Source: a virus
DNA length: 31,736 nt
Reading direction: 5' to 3' (one strand)
Virus record (IMG/VR): IMGVR_UViG_3300042351_000104
Location: 1-31,736 of that record
Shown here piece after piece: positions 21,779 to 30,442 of the stretch (the stretch's first letter is position 1; each line of letters starts with the position of its first letter). Made by a program: the position numbers and the translations under genes. The notes below the pieces were generated by a model. That model had not been told where the DNA came from, made no database searches, and saw nothing but the letters and a program-made list of their open reading frames with translations.

Positions 21779-23132
21779 GGACTTTACCCGTAAAGTTTTG
21801 CCATTCATCAAGTCGGATTACTTTGCCGACAATACAGAGAAGGTAGTATTCAAAGAAATCTTTGAGTTTGTAAACAAATACAAAAATCTACCGACTCATG
21901 AATCTCTCATCATTAATTTCACCGAGAGTAAAAAACTAACTGAACCTGAAGTAAGACAATCAATTGAACTTCTTAAAGAATTACATTCAAGTAAAGAAGA
22001 AAAGGTTGAGAGTAAATGGTTAATTGAGCAAACTGAGAAGTTCTGCCAAGATAAAGCCATCTACAATGCCATCATGGAATCAGTATCAATCCTTGATGAC
22101 AAACACGGAGATAAACCTAAGGGTGAGATTCCAAAACTACTGAGTGATGCTCTTGGTGTTTCTTTTGACCAACACATTGGCCATGATTACATGGCAGATT
22201 ATGATTCTCGTTTTGATTTCTATCACAAGGTAGAATCTCGTATCAAGTTTGACCTTGATATCTTCAATAAGATTACAAAAGGCGGACTGCCGACCAAGAC
22301 CTTGAACATTGCACTTGCAGGTACTGGTGTTGGTAAATCATTGTTCATGTGTCACGTTGCCGCTGGTTGCTTGAATCAAGGTCATAATGTTTTGTACATT
22401 ACAATGGAAATGGCCGAAGAACGTATTGCAGAACGTATCGATGCTAATTTGCTAAATATTGATTTGAATGAACTTCACACAATCAGTAAAGAAGACTATG
22501 AACGTAAATTCAAGGTGTTACAAAACAAGGCTCATGGTAAATTGATTATCAAAGAATATCCAACTGCTAGTGCTTCATCACTACATTTCAGAGCATTGTT
22601 AAGTGAATTGCATCTGAAGAAGAACTTTGTTCCACATATTATCTTTATTGATTATTTGAACATTTGTGCATCTTCACGTATCAAGGCAGGTGGTTCTGTT
22701 AACTCTTATACTTACATCAAGTCTATCGCTGAAGAACTGCGTGGTTTGGCTGTTGAACACAATGTGCCAATTGTTTCTGCAACACAAACAACTCGTAGTG
22801 GTTTCAGCAATTCGGATCCAGGCCTTGAAGATACTTCAGAATCATTTGGTTTGCCTGCAACTGCCGACTTTATGTTTGCATTGGTGACTAATGAAGAATT
22901 GCAACAATTAAACCAAATCTTGGTGAAACAATTGAAGAATCGATACTCTGACCCTAACAACTTCAAACGATTCGTTGTTGGTGTTGATAGAGCAAAGATG
23001 CGGCTGTATGATGCAGAAGATTCAGCACAGGCAGATATTGTTGATGCAGGTCAAGTTGAAGATAAACCTTTGAATACATTTGGAAACCGTGAGAAGAAAT
23101 TCAGTAAGAATTTTGGTGGACTTAAAGTATGA
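21732..23132 (+). CDS. 41: Replicative DNA helicase (T4 gp41-like, DnaB family)
   Basis: I place the start at ATG 21732 (MNRLEQTILKNLIYNEDF), because the first 30 bases of the longer frame, from GTG 21702, have no support. The product has 466 residues (T4 gp41 is 475). The N-terminal domain (1-150) is helical. The RecA-like motor has Walker A AGTGVGKS (Lys202), ITMEMAEERIAERI, Walker B HIIFIDYLN and the SATQTTRSG motif. It forms the hexamer that unwinds DNA at the fork with primase gp61. It overlaps the preceding gene by 47 nt and the next by 4 nt. Confidence 0.94.
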   Translation: MNRLEQTILKNLIYNEDFTRKVLPFIKSDYFADNTEKVVFKEIFEFVNKYKNLPTHESLIINFTESKKLTEPEVRQSIELLKELHSSKEEKVESKWLIEQTEKFCQDKAIYNAIMESVSILDDKHGDKPKGEIPKLLSDALGVSFDQHIGHDYMADYDSRFDFYHKVESRIKFDLDIFNKITKGGLPTKTLNIALAGTGVGKSLFMCHVAAGCLNQGHNVLYITMEMAEERIAERIDANLLNIDLNELHTISKEDYERKFKVLQNKAHGKLIIKEYPTASASSLHFRALLSELHLKKNFVPHIIFIDYLNICASSRIKAGGSVNSYTYIKSIAEELRGLAVEHNVPIVSATQTTRSGFSNSDPGLEDTSESFGLPATADFMFALVTNEELQQLNQILVKQLKNRYSDPNNFKRFVVGVDRAKMRLYDAEDSAQADIVDAGQVEDKPLNTFGNREKKFSKNFGGLKV

Positions 23133-24244
23133 CATTAACTAAAGAACAAGCCGTACATTGTGCAAATGTATTCTCCAACTACTTTGATAAGTTTGGTCGT
23201 ATTGATGAATACATGAGAGAACAGAAACTAAATTCAATGGCCGAAAGACCATTTACTTTGCCTGGCATGGGACCAGAAGAAGATTTGTTTTCTGATTTCA
23301 CTATGTCACCTGCTGATATGGAATTTGAAATCATGGAGTTACCACAAGATAGGTGGGACATTTATCTCAATATGATTTCAAGTCACTCAAACATGACCAG
23401 TATTCCTGGTCGGTGTTTAAGATTGGCAATTTGGGAAAAGAAATCACAGAAGTGGGTTGGTTTTATTCGTCTTGGTTCTCCTGTTATCAATTGTAAACCA
23501 CGCAACGAAATGCTTGGCCAAGTATTCACGCAACATGAAGGTGGTGCTCAATTGTTCAATCAATGTGCCGCTATGGGTTTTGTGATTGTACCTGCACAAC
23601 CATTTGGTTTCAATTATCTCGGTGGTAAATTACTTGCAGCCATTTGTACAACACATGAAGTACGTAGAATGTTGGATGAAAAGTATAAGATGACCACCTG
23701 CTTGTTTGAAACAACCAGTTTGTATGGTTCTTCAAAGGCAGTATCACAGTATGATGGTATGAAACCTCTGATTCGTTTCAAAGGTTTAACTGATAGTGAT
23801 TTCTTGCCGATGTTACATGGTAAAACTTATAGTGACCTCAAAGAATACATTGAGAATATCATTGGTGAACCACTTGCACCAGAAGGTGCTTCTTCACGCA
23901 AGTTGAAGATTTCTAATGCAATGGTGTCTATGATTAAGATTGGCCTCAAAGGCACACCAGAGGCTACTAAGTTTGCACAGACGATTGAGAATGCCAAGAA
24001 TCTGAATGAACAGAAACGTTACTTCATTTCAGACTATGGTTTTAAGAACATGGTTGATTTTGTAAATGGAAAGACTGACAAGTTAATTCCAGGTGAGAAC
24101 TATGAGAAACATAATCTGGCCAATATTACAGAGTGGTGGCGTAAGAAGGCTATCAATCGATTTGAGACCTTGAAGACAGAAGGTCGTATTCGTACAGAAC
24201 AAGAAGTCTGGACTGGTGATAAAGTGCTTGACATAATTCGGTAA
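23129..24244 (+). CDS. DUF4338 / DruA-like protein, copy 2
   Basis: This 371-residue protein is a paralogue of the one at 5348. Shared elements in the same order are a GR-x-L-x-x-x-I stretch, KxVGxIxxxS, P-x-GFNY-x-GGKLLA-x-[LI]C, and TTSLYG followed by SQYDG. In this copy the R-D-x-x-IGW element is altered (PRNEMLGQVF), so the copies have diverged at a site that is usually conserved in DUF4338. It starts inside the gp41 stop codon (ATGA overlap), which ties it to the helicase. The activity is unknown; association with recombination or replication is inferred from location of both copies. Confidence 0.72.
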   Translation: MTLTKEQAVHCANVFSNYFDKFGRIDEYMREQKLNSMAERPFTLPGMGPEEDLFSDFTMSPADMEFEIMELPQDRWDIYLNMISSHSNMTSIPGRCLRLAIWEKKSQKWVGFIRLGSPVINCKPRNEMLGQVFTQHEGGAQLFNQCAAMGFVIVPAQPFGFNYLGGKLLAAICTTHEVRRMLDEKYKMTTCLFETTSLYGSSKAVSQYDGMKPLIRFKGLTDSDFLPMLHGKTYSDLKEYIENIIGEPLAPEGASSRKLKISNAMVSMIKIGLKGTPEATKFAQTIENAKNLNEQKRYFISDYGFKNMVDFVNGKTDKLIPGENYEKHNLANITEWWRKKAINRFETLKTEGRIRTEQEVWTGDKVLDIIR

Positions 24245-24253
24245 TTCTGGTAG

Positions 24254-24261
24254 GATAAATA
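24254..24261 (+). promoter_or_regulatory. Possible T4-type late promoter
   Basis: GATAAATA followed by CTCC differs from the T4 late consensus TATAAATA in one base. The phage encodes gp55, which reads such sites. Transcription would start near 24267, inside the loop of the hairpin that covers the next ribosome-binding site. Confidence 0.45.
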
Positions 24262-24278
24262 CTCCAAAAAGGAGTATT
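24258..24278 (+). promoter_or_regulatory. Hairpin that hides the ribosome-binding site of the 24280 gene
   Basis: AATACTCC (24258-24265) pairs perfectly with GGAGTATT (24271-24278) around an AAAAA loop. The GGAG (24271-24274) is the only ribosome-binding site for the ATG at 24280, so a read-through transcript would mask it. A transcript started at the overlapping late-promoter-like site would lack the left arm. Confidence 0.75.
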
Positions 24279-24279
24279 G

Positions 24280-25611
24280 ATGACACCAGCAGATTTAAAG
24301 AAAGAAGCCGGCAAAGGTCCATATAAAGGAATTGCACGTAGTCAAATTATTAAATTGAAAATTGCTGACGGAAAAGAGTTTACTTTAAACAATGGAGCTA
24401 AAGTAAAAGGCACCAATTGGGATGAGAAAACCTATACTCTATTTGTCGGCACTCGTAAAATTTCTTTGAAAGAGGTTAAGAAAGACCCCGACTTTGGCGG
24501 TGGTGGTTCTGGTGCTGGTGCTGATGTTACTGCTATCGTTGAATGTGGTCAAGCATTAGTTTGTTCCTTGATTTATAATGTGATAAAAAAAGAAATTAAA
24601 TGGGAAGATTTGACGTATGATGGCCTACAAAAGGCAATGCAATATTGCGATTTGTCTGAAACCTTTGATACAATCATAGACCGTTCACCTCCAGAGTGGG
24701 TACAATCATATGTAAAATCAGCAAACATATTGTATAGAAATTATAAAATGTCTGGAACACCTGTGTATTTTCATAGAGGTTCTAAATTTATGAACGAAGT
24801 ATATTCTGGAAAAAAGATTGTATTTGATGCTGATAAAAAATCAGATAACCCACAAGCACCAGGTTCTTTTTCTGATGACAAATGGAATCCAGGAGATATT
24901 TGGATGACCACTTTAAAAACTGTGCCAAAAATTAGTACCGATTCTTGGGCTTCATTGAACAAAGACATTTATGACTTAGCTAGAGCCAAAAAATTAGTTG
25001 GTGTGTCTTTAAAAAAGGTTGGCGCTTCAGCACACATTGAAGAATATAACGCATTATCGGCTAAACAAACAAAAGAATATCGATATGCCAGTTTCAGAGT
25101 AACATCTGCTTCAGAACGTGGCCCATTACCTCCATTCTTCAATTCTATTGACTTGTACATGTCCATTGGCGATAGAGAAGTACAGTTTCGAGCTACATCT
25201 GGTGAAGCCAGCTGGCAAGGAGAAATTAAAGGAGCAACAGCTGCCGGTGGTAAAATTGGTGGTGGTAATGTCAACTTCTATTTGAAAAAATATGTTGGTA
25301 AAGGTTTATTTGATAAGAGTGAAGATGAAGTTTTAAAATTCGTTAAGACAAAAGACTTTTTTCCAGAATTTTATGCACTATATAAAAAACACTTTGATGG
25401 CAAAATATTACCATATGAAGAATTTGTTATGAATGCTAATAATAAACAAAAAGATTCAAAAGGATATCTGTTCTCTAAATATATGAACATGAAATTTATT
25501 GATATATTCCTAAGTGCAAACACGGCTACTCGTAATAAAATTGCTACCGACTTTGTGAGATATGCTGCTTCGAATACAGACCAAAGTTCCTTTTTCGTAA
25601 AAATATCCTAA
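24280..25611 (+). CDS. Unrecognised 443-residue phage protein, possibly nuclease-like
   Basis: I start at ATG 24280, since GGAG is 5 bases upstream; a TTG at 24277 sits in the hairpin stem. The protein has an N-terminal beta-rich part, a glycine-rich GGGGSGAG hinge near residue 75, and a helical middle. Then come SDDKWNPGDIWM (about 190-201) and LVGVSLKKVGA about 40 residues later. D-I-W followed by S-x-K is reminiscent of PD-(D/E)xK nucleases with an S-x-K variant, as in HaeIII-like enzymes. This is an inference from two short motifs. The family seems present in other aquatic T4-like phages. The next gene follows after one base and carries ligase-like motifs. Confidence 0.7.
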   Translation: MTPADLKKEAGKGPYKGIARSQIIKLKIADGKEFTLNNGAKVKGTNWDEKTYTLFVGTRKISLKEVKKDPDFGGGGSGAGADVTAIVECGQALVCSLIYNVIKKEIKWEDLTYDGLQKAMQYCDLSETFDTIIDRSPPEWVQSYVKSANILYRNYKMSGTPVYFHRGSKFMNEVYSGKKIVFDADKKSDNPQAPGSFSDDKWNPGDIWMTTLKTVPKISTDSWASLNKDIYDLARAKKLVGVSLKKVGASAHIEEYNALSAKQTKEYRYASFRVTSASERGPLPPFFNSIDLYMSIGDREVQFRATSGEASWQGEIKGATAAGGKIGGGNVNFYLKKYVGKGLFDKSEDEVLKFVKTKDFFPEFYALYKKHFDGKILPYEEFVMNANNKQKDSKGYLFSKYMNMKFIDIFLSANTATRNKIATDFVRYAASNTDQSSFFVKIS

Positions 25612-25612
25612 A

Positions 25613-26845
25613 ATGAAATTCACACAATTTTTAACCGAATCAAAAAAAGAAGGTGCTAACCTTCACCTAGAACACATTGAAGATGAAGTTCTGAATCGTG
25701 GTGTATCTGGTGTTAGAGATGCAATCAACTTCTTGCAATCTCTCCGTGACATGCTCGCAGGCCATTCTAATTCTAAAGTGAACCTAACTACAAAATGGGA
25801 TGGTGCACCTGCTATTTTCTGTGGTATTAATCCAGACAATGGCAAATTCTTTGTTGGTACTAAAGGTGTATTCAATGCCAATCCTAAGTTAAACTACACC
25901 GATGCAGACATTGATGCAAACCATGCTTCAGAAGGATTAAACTCCAAACTTAAAGTTGCATTACGTTATTTGCCAAAATTAGGCATTAAGGGTGTATTAC
26001 AAGGCGACATGATGTTTGCTAAAGGTGATATACAGAACAAAACAATTGATGGTGAAGACTACATCACATTTCAACCAAATACAATTGTCTATGCTGTGCC
26101 TGCTGATTCTAAGTTAGCACAAATGATGTTGGCTGCTCAGATGGGTGTGGTGTTTCATACTTCATATACAGGTAAAACATTCTCTGATATGAAAGCCTCA
26201 TTCAACATTGATATTAAGAATCTTACAACAACCAAAGATGTTTGGTTCCGTGATGCTTACTTTGTTGATGCTTCAGGCACTGCCTCATTTACCGAAGAAG
26301 AAACAAGAACTGTCACATCTATTCTGTCTCAAGCAGGCAGAACTTTTCAAACAATCAATTCATTAAACTTGAATCGTATTTCAACAAGTGATGTTATTCT
26401 TACATACATTAAAACATTCAATAACACCAAAGTGCGTGAAGGTCTGAAGATTAAAGACACAAGAGCTCACACACTAGAGTTGATTCGTTGGGTTGAGGCT
26501 AAATTGAACAAAGACATTATTGATGCCAAGAAGGAAGAAACCAGACAGAAACGTATCAAAGAGAAAACAGAGATTATGCGTTTCTTCCGTAATGCGTCAA
26601 CAGACTTGAAAAACATTTTTGATTTGATGAATCAGTTGGTTGATGTTAAGAATATGATTGTTAAGAAGTTGCAACAAATGAAACAAGTAACCAATACATT
26701 CTTACGTACTGATGATGGTTTCAAAGTTACCAATCCAGAAGGTTTTGTGGCAGTTGATAGGTTAAAAGGTAATGCTGTTAAGTTGATTGATAGACTGGAA
26801 TTTGCTCATGCTAACTTTAATGCCGCTAAGAATTGGAGCAAGTAA
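25613..26845 (+). CDS. DUF6267-like protein with ligase/nucleotidyltransferase-like motifs
   Basis: This 410-residue protein contains LTTKWDGAPAIF with K-x-D-G at 61-64, the form of motif I of ATP-dependent ligases, where Lys carries AMP. FVGTKGVF follows, then LQGDMMF (129-135), similar to motif III. Near the end EGFVAVD (376-382) and AVKLIDR (388-394) resemble motifs IV and V. A helical, charged insert of about 200 residues lies between. I believe the family is called DUF6267 in T4-like phages; its function is not known to me. No gp30-type ligase is in this window. Ligase activity is inferred from motif order only. It overlaps the next gene by TAATG. Confidence 0.72.
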   Translation: MKFTQFLTESKKEGANLHLEHIEDEVLNRGVSGVRDAINFLQSLRDMLAGHSNSKVNLTTKWDGAPAIFCGINPDNGKFFVGTKGVFNANPKLNYTDADIDANHASEGLNSKLKVALRYLPKLGIKGVLQGDMMFAKGDIQNKTIDGEDYITFQPNTIVYAVPADSKLAQMMLAAQMGVVFHTSYTGKTFSDMKASFNIDIKNLTTTKDVWFRDAYFVDASGTASFTEEETRTVTSILSQAGRTFQTINSLNLNRISTSDVILTYIKTFNNTKVREGLKIKDTRAHTLELIRWVEAKLNKDIIDAKKEETRQKRIKEKTEIMRFFRNASTDLKNIFDLMNQLVDVKNMIVKKLQQMKQVTNTFLRTDDGFKVTNPEGFVAVDRLKGNAVKLIDRLEFAHANFNAAKNWSK

Positions 26846-27123
26846 TGGATAAGAAATTTGATTTAACCGAAATCTTAGCCGAGTATGGTGAAGACGACTT
26901 TGGATTTACGGCAACTGACGAAGAAGAATACAATGCGGTTATTGCGGAAAAAGATGAAACAGTTGAAGAATACAAAGCAAGATTAGAAGCAGTTGAAAAG
27001 TTGATTCTGCCTTTCTTAACTAGGTTGTTAAAGACTGCTGACCAACCGATTATTAAGTGGCCTAACCGCAAGCCGGCATTAGAGGCACAAATTCAAAAGA
27101 TATTAAACCTAACACGAGGTTGA
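26845..27123 (+). CDS. Conserved small phage protein (WPNR motif)
   Basis: The start is the ATG at 26845, overlapping the previous stop as TAATG; a TTG upstream at 26833 lies inside the other gene. The 92-residue product has an acidic N-terminus with DFGFTATDEEEYNA, a helix EEYKARLEAVEKLILPFLTRLLKTA, and PIIKWPNRKPALEAQIQKILNLTR. The pattern of a helix, then Y/K-WPNR and a last helix is one I know from many T4-like phages of aquatic bacteria, without a known role. Confidence 0.8.
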   Translation: MDKKFDLTEILAEYGEDDFGFTATDEEEYNAVIAEKDETVEEYKARLEAVEKLILPFLTRLLKTADQPIIKWPNRKPALEAQIQKILNLTRG

Positions 27124-27124
27124 A

Positions 27125-27460
27125 ATGAAATTTACCGAATTCGATGAACTAATGGAAGCAGCCTATGCAGGCAATATCGGTATCATGGAACTGATTAAGT
27201 TTAAAAGTAATGCTAGTCCAGAACAGAAAAAACAGTTTGATGACCATGTGAAGAACAAGCGCCACAAAGACGCATGGAAGATGGTCCAAGACGTTACAGG
27301 AGTCAAACTACATAAGAGTGTGCATGAAGAAATTAAACCTGATATCCTGCCTAAATCTGGCGCAGGTGCATGGGGAACAGATACTCTGGCAAACAACTAT
27401 AAAAAAGGCACGCCAGGCCAAAACATTACCTCATTTAAAGACTACAAGACAACTAAGTAA
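27125..27460 (+). CDS. Conserved small phage protein of unknown function
   Basis: This 111-residue protein reads AYAGNIGIMELIKFKSNASPEQKKQFDDHVKNKRHKDAWKMVQDVTGVKL. The tail then has GAGAWGTDTLANNYKKGTPGQ. The first half is a helical, charged domain and the second looks disordered. The AGNIGIMEL and KxFxxHVKNKRxKEAW pattern is familiar from aquatic T4-like phages. It begins one base after the WPNR protein and ends the 24280-27460 block. Confidence 0.75.
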   Translation: MKFTEFDELMEAAYAGNIGIMELIKFKSNASPEQKKQFDDHVKNKRHKDAWKMVQDVTGVKLHKSVHEEIKPDILPKSGAGAWGTDTLANNYKKGTPGQNITSFKDYKTTK

Positions 27461-27477
27461 ACCAACTGGAGTATATT

Positions 27478-28314
27478 ATGAAAGATTTGATAATCGGTGC
27501 AAGTACCAACTATGATTGGGACAAATTAAAATATTGGATTAATTCCATTAATAAATCGGGATTTGAAGGTGATAAAGTCCTGATTCTAATGAACTGTGAT
27601 GCCGCCACAGTTAAAAAAGTTAACGCAGCAGGTTTTAAAGTTATTGGATTCAATCAAGATTCCGATGGTAACTTGACCTACAAATCAGAAATGCCAATCC
27701 ACGTTGAGCGATTTGGCCATATCTACGAATATCTCCGCAAAAATGAATATCGTTACGTCATTACGACAGACGTAAAGGATGTTATTTTCCAATCCAACCC
27801 TATTGACTTCTTAGAAGCAAATTGCCTTAGACATAATCTGGTGTTTTCTTCTGAGAGCATGTTATACAAAGACGAACCTTGGGGCAACCAAAACCTGTTG
27901 GAGACTTTTGGCCCTTATGTACACGGAATTTACAAAGAAAATGAAATCTATAATGTTGGTGTTCTTGCTGGTACTGGCTCTGCGGTGCGTGATTTGGCAA
28001 TTAACATCTTCACCATGGCAGCAAACTGTCCGATACCAATTTGCGACCAATCAACATTTAACTTCATGGTCTCTATGAGTCCTTATAAAGAAACTTCTCT
28101 TTATACTCAATCAGAAACAGGTTGGGCTTGCCAGTTGGGCACAACAGCAGACCCTAGTAAGATTAATCAATTTAAACCACATCTGTTAGAACCATCTCCT
28201 TCTATGTACCGAGGTATTGTGACCACATCAAAAGGAATTCCATACCATATTGTTCATCAATATGATAGAGTGCCTGAAATGCGCCGGATGATTGAGGAGA
28301 AATACGGTGAGTAA
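27478..28314 (+). CDS. Glycosyltransferase-like protein
   Basis: This 278-residue protein starts KDLIIGASTNYDWDKLKYWINSINKSGFEGDKVLIL and has RYVITTDVKDVIFQSNP near 100-115. The TTDVxDVIFQ segment is the form of the DxD region in GT8-like phage and capsule enzymes. NVGVLAGTGSAV and CDQSTFNFMV are further typical elements (acceptor loop and a DQ motif). The ribosome-binding site and start are a 17-base exact copy of those of gp45. It opens the glycan cluster at the right end. Confidence 0.75.
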   Translation: MKDLIIGASTNYDWDKLKYWINSINKSGFEGDKVLILMNCDAATVKKVNAAGFKVIGFNQDSDGNLTYKSEMPIHVERFGHIYEYLRKNEYRYVITTDVKDVIFQSNPIDFLEANCLRHNLVFSSESMLYKDEPWGNQNLLETFGPYVHGIYKENEIYNVGVLAGTGSAVRDLAINIFTMAANCPIPICDQSTFNFMVSMSPYKETSLYTQSETGWACQLGTTADPSKINQFKPHLLEPSPSMYRGIVTTSKGIPYHIVHQYDRVPEMRRMIEEKYGE

Positions 28315-29017
28315 CGCATTAGTAATGGCAGGTCATGTAAGAACCTTTAAAAGTATCGCAGAAGAACTAACACATTTTATTCGCTTCAATGAATTGGATG
28401 TGTATCTGTATATTTGGGATGAAGGCAACCAAGATGAAATTGATTTTGTTGTTAAGACTTTGAAGCCAATTAAATGGAAGGCAGAGAAGAATGAAATTTA
28501 TCTGCCAGAATTCCTTGAGGCTGAACAAAGAATCGTAACAAAAAATCCAAAAGAACTTATTACACCAGATAAAAACTTTGCAACACTATCGATGCACTTT
28601 GCACGTAGAAAAGCATTTGAGTTGATTGAAAAAGAATATGATAATGTTGTATTCTCCAGATTTGATACACATATGAATGCCTTCAGAATCAAAGCAATTG
28701 TTTCTGAATTTCCTGATGCAGTTGTTACACCAACCAATGAGCAGTATGGTATGGTGTCTGATATCTTTGCTATTGTTCCATGGAAATATGCAGACAACTA
28801 CTTCTTCTACCCACGAGCAGAAGATATCTTGTCACGTAGATTCAATAAGAAAATGAAAGAATGGTTATCAGTTAAATTCTATTGGGAAAATGCTCAAAGA
28901 GATATCCGTTTACATGATGAGAATAGATATTGCCCACACATGTTGTGTATGAGAAACTTTTTTGAAACAAACACACCATATACTGTTGTTGATTTGCCTG
29001 TATTTTTAAGAAGATGA
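28307..29017 (+). CDS. Glycosyltransferase-like protein A of a tandem pair
   Basis: I prefer GTG 28307 as start, because GAGGAG (28294-28299) lies 7 bases upstream, overlapping the previous gene by 8 nt. The 236-residue product starts SNALVMAGHVRTFKSI and contains DVYLYIWDEG and NVVFSRFDTHMNAF. These three points line up with LSGQARSFKQG, DIFIHTWEAEG and WVIKSRTDYALNV in the next gene, so the two are diverged relatives. The S-R-x-D element may act as the metal-binding motif. The family is found in phages and marine bacteria near glycan genes; no activity is known to me. Confidence 0.68.
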   Translation: MSNALVMAGHVRTFKSIAEELTHFIRFNELDVYLYIWDEGNQDEIDFVVKTLKPIKWKAEKNEIYLPEFLEAEQRIVTKNPKELITPDKNFATLSMHFARRKAFELIEKEYDNVVFSRFDTHMNAFRIKAIVSEFPDAVVTPTNEQYGMVSDIFAIVPWKYADNYFFYPRAEDILSRRFNKKMKEWLSVKFYWENAQRDIRLHDENRYCPHMLCMRNFFETNTPYTVVDLPVFLRR

Positions 29018-29018
29018 T

Positions 29019-29717
29019 ATGAAAATTGCTTTATGTTTATCTGGCCAAGCCAGAAGTTTCAAACAAGGTTATGAATACTATAAAAGAAACCTATTAGACA
29101 AACACGATGTGGATATATTCATTCACACATGGGAAGCTGAAGGCCTTGAAGAACTCCGTCAGTTGTATAAACCTGTAAAGATGGTGGTTGAGAAACCATT
29201 GGTTGGTGATTTTGATAAGAAGTACACAAACACACCAAATGCACAGGCACACCCATCACGCTTCACGGTGGCTATGTTGTATTCTATTTTCCAAACTATG
29301 TTGTATAAGACAGAACAGGAAATGGATAAAAAGTTTCTGTATGATTGGGTTATCAAGTCACGTACAGATTATGCCTTGAATGTGGAGATTCCATTTGCAG
29401 ATTTGGATCCAACTAAGTTGTATATTCCAAATTGCAGAATGGTGCCTGAACGTGATTTTGGTAATGACCAATTTGCATTTGGTAATTCAAATGTGATGAA
29501 TCGTAGAATGTCAATTTACTTGAATATGGAACACTACTATGACCAAGGTGTTCAGATGATTGGTGAAGATATGATGAGAGCTCATCTACACCACCACAGT
29601 CTTATTGGTGAGAATCTAGTTTATGTGAACATGAACAACCCATTTCCACCTGGCCAATTTAACGGCACTTGGCATAGTTTAATTAGGGATGATGCTGCCG
29701 AATGGAAGAAAAAGTAA
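29019..29717 (+). CDS. Glycosyltransferase-like protein B of a tandem pair
   Basis: This 232-residue protein reads KIALCLSGQARSFKQGYEYYKRNLLDKHDVDIFIHTWEAEG, the opening of a family of putative glycosyltransferases common in aquatic phages. It contains VIKSRTDYAL, GNDQFAFGNSNVMNR and a C-terminal GEDMMRAHL. The DQFAFG-x-x-x-x-M stretch is a usual acceptor or nucleotide-site feature of this family. It starts 1 base after its relative and overlaps the kinase gene by 16 nt. Confidence 0.72.
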   Translation: MKIALCLSGQARSFKQGYEYYKRNLLDKHDVDIFIHTWEAEGLEELRQLYKPVKMVVEKPLVGDFDKKYTNTPNAQAHPSRFTVAMLYSIFQTMLYKTEQEMDKKFLYDWVIKSRTDYALNVEIPFADLDPTKLYIPNCRMVPERDFGNDQFAFGNSNVMNRRMSIYLNMEHYYDQGVQMIGEDMMRAHLHHHSLIGENLVYVNMNNPFPPGQFNGTWHSLIRDDAAEWKKK

Positions 29718-30442
29718 TTAAAGAACTTAAAGGACATTCTGGTAGTAAAATCTATCTAATGTCTGATAAGTATAAAAAATTCATTAGAAAAGTTGGTAAC
29801 ACAGAAAGAAACTACGAGAGGTTAATTTCTCTCGCTGGTTATTATCCTGTACCTAACATCTTTGAATACAAAGACCCCGTGTTGGATATGGAATATATTC
29901 ATGGCCTAGACATGAAGAACTATTTGTTATCTGGTTCAACACAGAATTTAACCAATTTTCTATTAGATATATTAAGTAGTTTTGCGGATAGTGTGGTTGA
30001 CAAAGACTACACAGAAGTGTATAATAAGAAGTTGGAATGGGTTGATAAAGAAGATTTGCCTTTTACCAAAGATGAATTGATTGCTAAGTTGCCTAAAATT
30101 CTACCACAGTCACAGTATCATGGTGATTTGACTTTGGAGAATATACTGCATACAAGCAACGAATTCTATATGATTGACGCAGTTACTATTGAATATGATT
30201 CATACATATTTGATATTGCTAAACTCAGACAGGATTTAGAATGCAAATGGTTTCTACGTGATACAAACCTGATGTTAGATGTTAAGTTGTCAAGCATTCA
30301 GAAAAGAATTCTAAAAGAGTTTCCATTAGCCAACAATGATTATATTCTAATATTGATGTTGTTGCGAGTATACCTACACACAAAACCAGGCGACATGGAA
30401 AGACAATTTATAGTGAAAGAGATTAATAGATTATGGAAGTAA
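29702..30442 (+). CDS. Choline-kinase/APH-like small-molecule kinase (LicA-like)
   Basis: This 246-residue protein has the catalytic loop YHGDLTLENIL (139-149), with Asp142 as base and Asn147 as metal ligand. YMIDAV (156-161) follows, with Asp159 as the second metal ligand, taking the place of DFG. VLDMEYIHG (60-68) is the hinge. This is the aminoglycoside phosphotransferase / choline kinase fold. Directly downstream, overlapping by 10 nt, is a nucleotidyltransferase, the same pairing as LicA with LicC in phosphocholine activation. The substrate may be choline, another amino alcohol or a sugar. Confidence 0.82.
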   Translation: MEEKVIKELKGHSGSKIYLMSDKYKKFIRKVGNTERNYERLISLAGYYPVPNIFEYKDPVLDMEYIHGLDMKNYLLSGSTQNLTNFLLDILSSFADSVVDKDYTEVYNKKLEWVDKEDLPFTKDELIAKLPKILPQSQYHGDLTLENILHTSNEFYMIDAVTIEYDSYIFDIAKLRQDLECKWFLRDTNLMLDVKLSSIQKRILKEFPLANNDYILILMLLRVYLHTKPGDMERQFIVKEINRLWK

